Of a stretch of DNA of 39,225 nucleotides, positions 37,441 through 39,225 are shown one piece after another. The translations under genes and the position numbers were made by a program. Every line of letters begins with the position of its first letter. Position 1 is the first letter of the stretch. Where the stretch lies: assembly GCF_001509485.1 (NCBI RefSeq), contig NZ_LLZI01000251.1:1-39225 (forward strand), in the 5' to 3' direction. This DNA is from Streptomyces sp. NRRL F-4489 (lineage in GTDB: Bacteria > Actinomycetota > Actinomycetes > Streptomycetales > Streptomycetaceae). The notes under the pieces were generated by a model. It was not told the origin of the DNA and searched no databases. It was given only the letters and a program-made list of their open reading frames with translations.

Positions 37441-38640
37441 GTGCAGAACGGCCGCGTGGACATGACGAGTGCGACGACGGGTGCCGGCACGGGAGCGGAA
37501 GCGCGCGGCGGCAGCGGCCGGCCGCCGGCCCCGGAGCCCGCCGCGACGGGCCTCCGCGCGGCGGGCCTCCCGTCGCCCGGCGGCCGGAACGACGCCCCGG
37601 ACGGCCCGTGGGACGAGGCCCAGGGCCCGTCGGGCGGCCTGTGGGGCAGCCGCTGGGACGACCGCACCCGCGCCTGGACGGCGACGGCCGCGACCGTGCT
37701 GCTGGCCGCCGTCGCCGGGACCTGCGCACTCGCCTGGTACGGCAGCGGGGCCGCCCTGGGGCTGGCCGTCGCGGCGGCCGTGGCCGCGGCCGGCGGAACG
37801 GCGCTCACCGCGGCCCCGGGCAGGCGCGCCGCCGGTACGGCGCTGCTGCTCGCCGGCGCCGCCCTGGGCCTGCTCGCCGCCTGGTACGCGACGCCCGCCG
37901 GGCCCGCCCGGCTCGCCGCCACCGGCCTGACCGCCGCGGCCGCGCTCGCCCTGCTCGGACTGCGGAACGGCCCGGTCCCCGGCGGCCCGGCCGGCGCCGC
38001 CGCGACCGCCGTGGCCGTGGGCGCCTGGGAACTGCTGCTGCCGGCCGGCACCGTCCGGGCCGGCGTGGCGCTCGGCTTCCTCTCCGTACTGGCCCTGGGC
38101 GCGCTGCCCCGGCTGGCCCTGCGCACGGCCGGGCTGACCCGGCTGGACGGCGGACAGCCCGGCGGCAGCCCGGTCGGCCGGCAGCGGGTGGCCGCCGCGC
38201 TGGCCGCCGCCCACCGGGGGCTGGCCCCGGCCACCGTGGCGCAGGCCGCCTCGGCCGGTGCGGCCGGGGTGCTCGCGGCGGGCGGGTCCGGGCCGTGGCC
38301 GGTGCTCACCGCCCTGCTGCTCGCCGCCGTCCTGTTCTCCCGGGCCCGCGCCTACCCGCTGGCCATGGAGGTGGCGGCCCTGCTCGCCGCCGGAACCGCC
38401 GTGTGCCTGCGGCTCGTCGTCCGCTGCGCGGTGGACGGCGGCGCCCCGGCGCCCGCGCTCGCCGCGCTGGGCGTGCTGGCCGCCCTGCCGGTCGCGGCGC
38501 TCGCGGTACGGCTGCCGGAGCCGCTGCGGGACCGGCTCGGGCGCCGGCTGGACCTCGCCGAATCGGTGTGCATGGTGGCGCTGATCCCGGCGGGCCTGGG
38601 CGCGTTCGGGCTGTACGGCCTGCTGCCGTTCGGGGCCTGA
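37441..38640 (+). CDS. EccD-like multi-spanning membrane protein (type VII secretion family)
   Basis: The 399-residue protein has a hydrophilic N-terminus (1 to about 75) and about eleven hydrophobic helices. The EccD channel subunit of type VII secretion also has eleven helices. Features that fit are the RVAAALAAAHRGLAPA segment before a central helix, the SRARAY turn and the closing LDLAESVCMVALIPAGLGAFGLYG. EccD normally starts with a ubiquitin-like domain, which I cannot see here; the N-terminal segment looks disordered. The start could be GTG 37441, GTG 37456 or ATG 37462; 37441 is preferred for a leaderless start. No WXG100, EccC or EccB gene is in view. Another membrane protein family is possible. 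Confidence 0.55.
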   Translation: MQNGRVDMTSATTGAGTGAEARGGSGRPPAPEPAATGLRAAGLPSPGGRNDAPDGPWDEAQGPSGGLWGSRWDDRTRAWTATAATVLLAAVAGTCALAWYGSGAALGLAVAAAVAAAGGTALTAAPGRRAAGTALLLAGAALGLLAAWYATPAGPARLAATGLTAAAALALLGLRNGPVPGGPAGAAATAVAVGAWELLLPAGTVRAGVALGFLSVLALGALPRLALRTAGLTRLDGGQPGGSPVGRQRVAAALAAAHRGLAPATVAQAASAGAAGVLAAGGSGPWPVLTALLLAAVLFSRARAYPLAMEVAALLAAGTAVCLRLVVRCAVDGGAPAPALAALGVLAALPVAALAVRLPEPLRDRLGRRLDLAESVCMVALIPAGLGAFGLYGLLPFGA

Positions 38641-38670
38641 CGGCGGGAAAGCGGAAGGAAGGGAGCGCCG

Positions 38671-39225
38671 GTGCCGGCGGAGACGACGCGGACATCCTGT
38701 GAAGACCCGGCGGCGCCGGAACGTTCCGGCCGTGCCGGGGAGTTCGGTTCCCTGGGGCGAGGACACCAGGGGGACGGGAACAGCGACGAGGGCGGGAAAG
38801 GAGGTGCGGACCGGGTGACGACGGGACATGAGACGCCGAACGGCGCGGGGCCGATGCCGATGCCGGCCCCGGCGCCGGGGGCTTCGGCGTCCACGGCGGC
38901 GCCGGTGCCGCCGGTTCCGCCTGCGCCCGCTGTGCCTGCTGTGGCGCCTGGGCCCGCGCCTGCGCCTGCGCCTGCGCCGACTGTCGCCCCCGCGCAGGCC
39001 CCGGCCGCGCCGCCGCCCGCCGCCTCCCCGTTCGACCCGCCGCCCGGCCATCCGGCCCCTTCCGGCTACCCGGCCCCGGCCGGCGGCCAGCCCGCGCCTG
39101 CCGCGCCCGCGCCCGTAGCCGCGCCCGCGCCCGTACCGACGCCCGCGCCCGCAACGCCCCCCGCACCCCACGCCGCGTCCACCCCCCTGCCCCCAGCCAC
39201 CCCACCCCCCTCAGCAGCCCCGACG
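38671..39225 (+). CDS. Pro/Ala-rich protein, partial at window end
   Basis: An open frame runs from GTG 38671 (GGAAGGGAG upstream) to the window end without a stop, 185 codons. An internal GTG at 38815 has a better ribosome-binding site (AAAGGAGGT) and may be the real start. From about residue 60 the sequence is dominated by Pro and Ala with short Ala-Pro repeats and GHPAPSGYPAP-like words, as in disordered linkers. Proteins of this kind next to EccD-like genes sometimes carry a C-terminal MinD/EspI-like ATPase, but that part would lie outside the window, so the link is inference. Confidence 0.55.
   Translation, partial: MPAETTRTSCEDPAAPERSGRAGEFGSLGRGHQGDGNSDEGGKGGADRVTTGHETPNGAGPMPMPAPAPGASASTAAPVPPVPPAPAVPAVAPGPAPAPAPAPTVAPAQAPAAPPPAASPFDPPPGHPAPSGYPAPAGGQPAPAAPAPVAAPAPVPTPAPATPPAPHAASTPLPPATPPPSAAPT

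Noticed and set aside
37176..38702. Alternative 508-codon plus-strand frame over the EccD-like gene
   Set aside because: It is Arg/Gly/Pro-rich with no helices; the frame used instead gives eleven hydrophobic segments and a ribosome- or promoter-compatible start.

Overview
This is a high-GC actinobacterial chromosome segment, most likely from Streptomyces or a close relative. The evidence is the G/C-ending codons in every gene, frequent GTG starts, two exact Streptomyces-type parS sites, a Rex-type operator ahead of the NADH dehydrogenase operon, and a gene order that, from memory and unchecked, resembles S. coelicolor around SCO4560-SCO4600. I found no tRNA or rRNA gene, insertion sequence, prophage or CRISPR array. 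Most of the window is core genome.

Layout. (1) 206-2539, plus strand: a geranylgeranyl-reductase-family flavoprotein, probably a menaquinone side-chain reductase (MenJ-like), then an alpha/beta hydrolase. (2) 2604-4484, minus strand: a secreted RelA/SpoT-fold nucleotide pyrophosphokinase and a secreted NlpC/P60 cell-wall hydrolase. (3) 4485-5328: an 844-bp divergent control region with four tandem 11-bp repeats, scattered GATCAC hexamers and a Rex operator. (4) 5329-21571, plus strand: a complete 14-gene nuoA-N operon for proton-pumping complex I, almost all genes overlapping by 1-8 bases. (5) 21693-23503, minus strand: a small lipoprotein and fumarylacetoacetase. (6) 24136-28913, plus strand: a long-chain polyprenyl diphosphate synthase, a LolA/RseB-like anchored protein and a two-gene ABC transporter. 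(7) 28903-33160, minus strand: a RarD-type EamA permease and the korAB 2-oxoacid:ferredoxin oxidoreductase. (8) 33425-37177, minus strand: a NarL/LuxR-type response regulator and two paralogous histidine kinases, with two parS sites between the regulator and the nearer kinase. (9) 37441-39225, plus strand: an 11-helix EccD-like (type VII secretion) membrane protein and the start of a Pro/Ala-rich protein that runs off the window.

How the parts fit together. Complex I passes NADH electrons to menaquinone. The polyprenyl diphosphate synthase would make the menaquinone tail and the MenJ-like reductase would saturate part of it, so genes for quinone synthesis and quinone use flank the same region. 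KorAB makes reduced ferredoxin from a 2-oxoacid (probably 2-oxoglutarate). A Rex site just downstream of a -10 element suggests that nuo is tuned by the NADH/NAD+ ratio.

The observations most worth following are the secreted alarmone-synthetase-like protein, the 11-bp tandem repeats in the nlpC/nuo control region, the parS pair inside a two-component locus, a near-identical palindrome upstream of both kinase genes, and the EccD-like protein without an obvious ubiquitin-like domain. No wholly new multi-gene system is evident from sequence alone.
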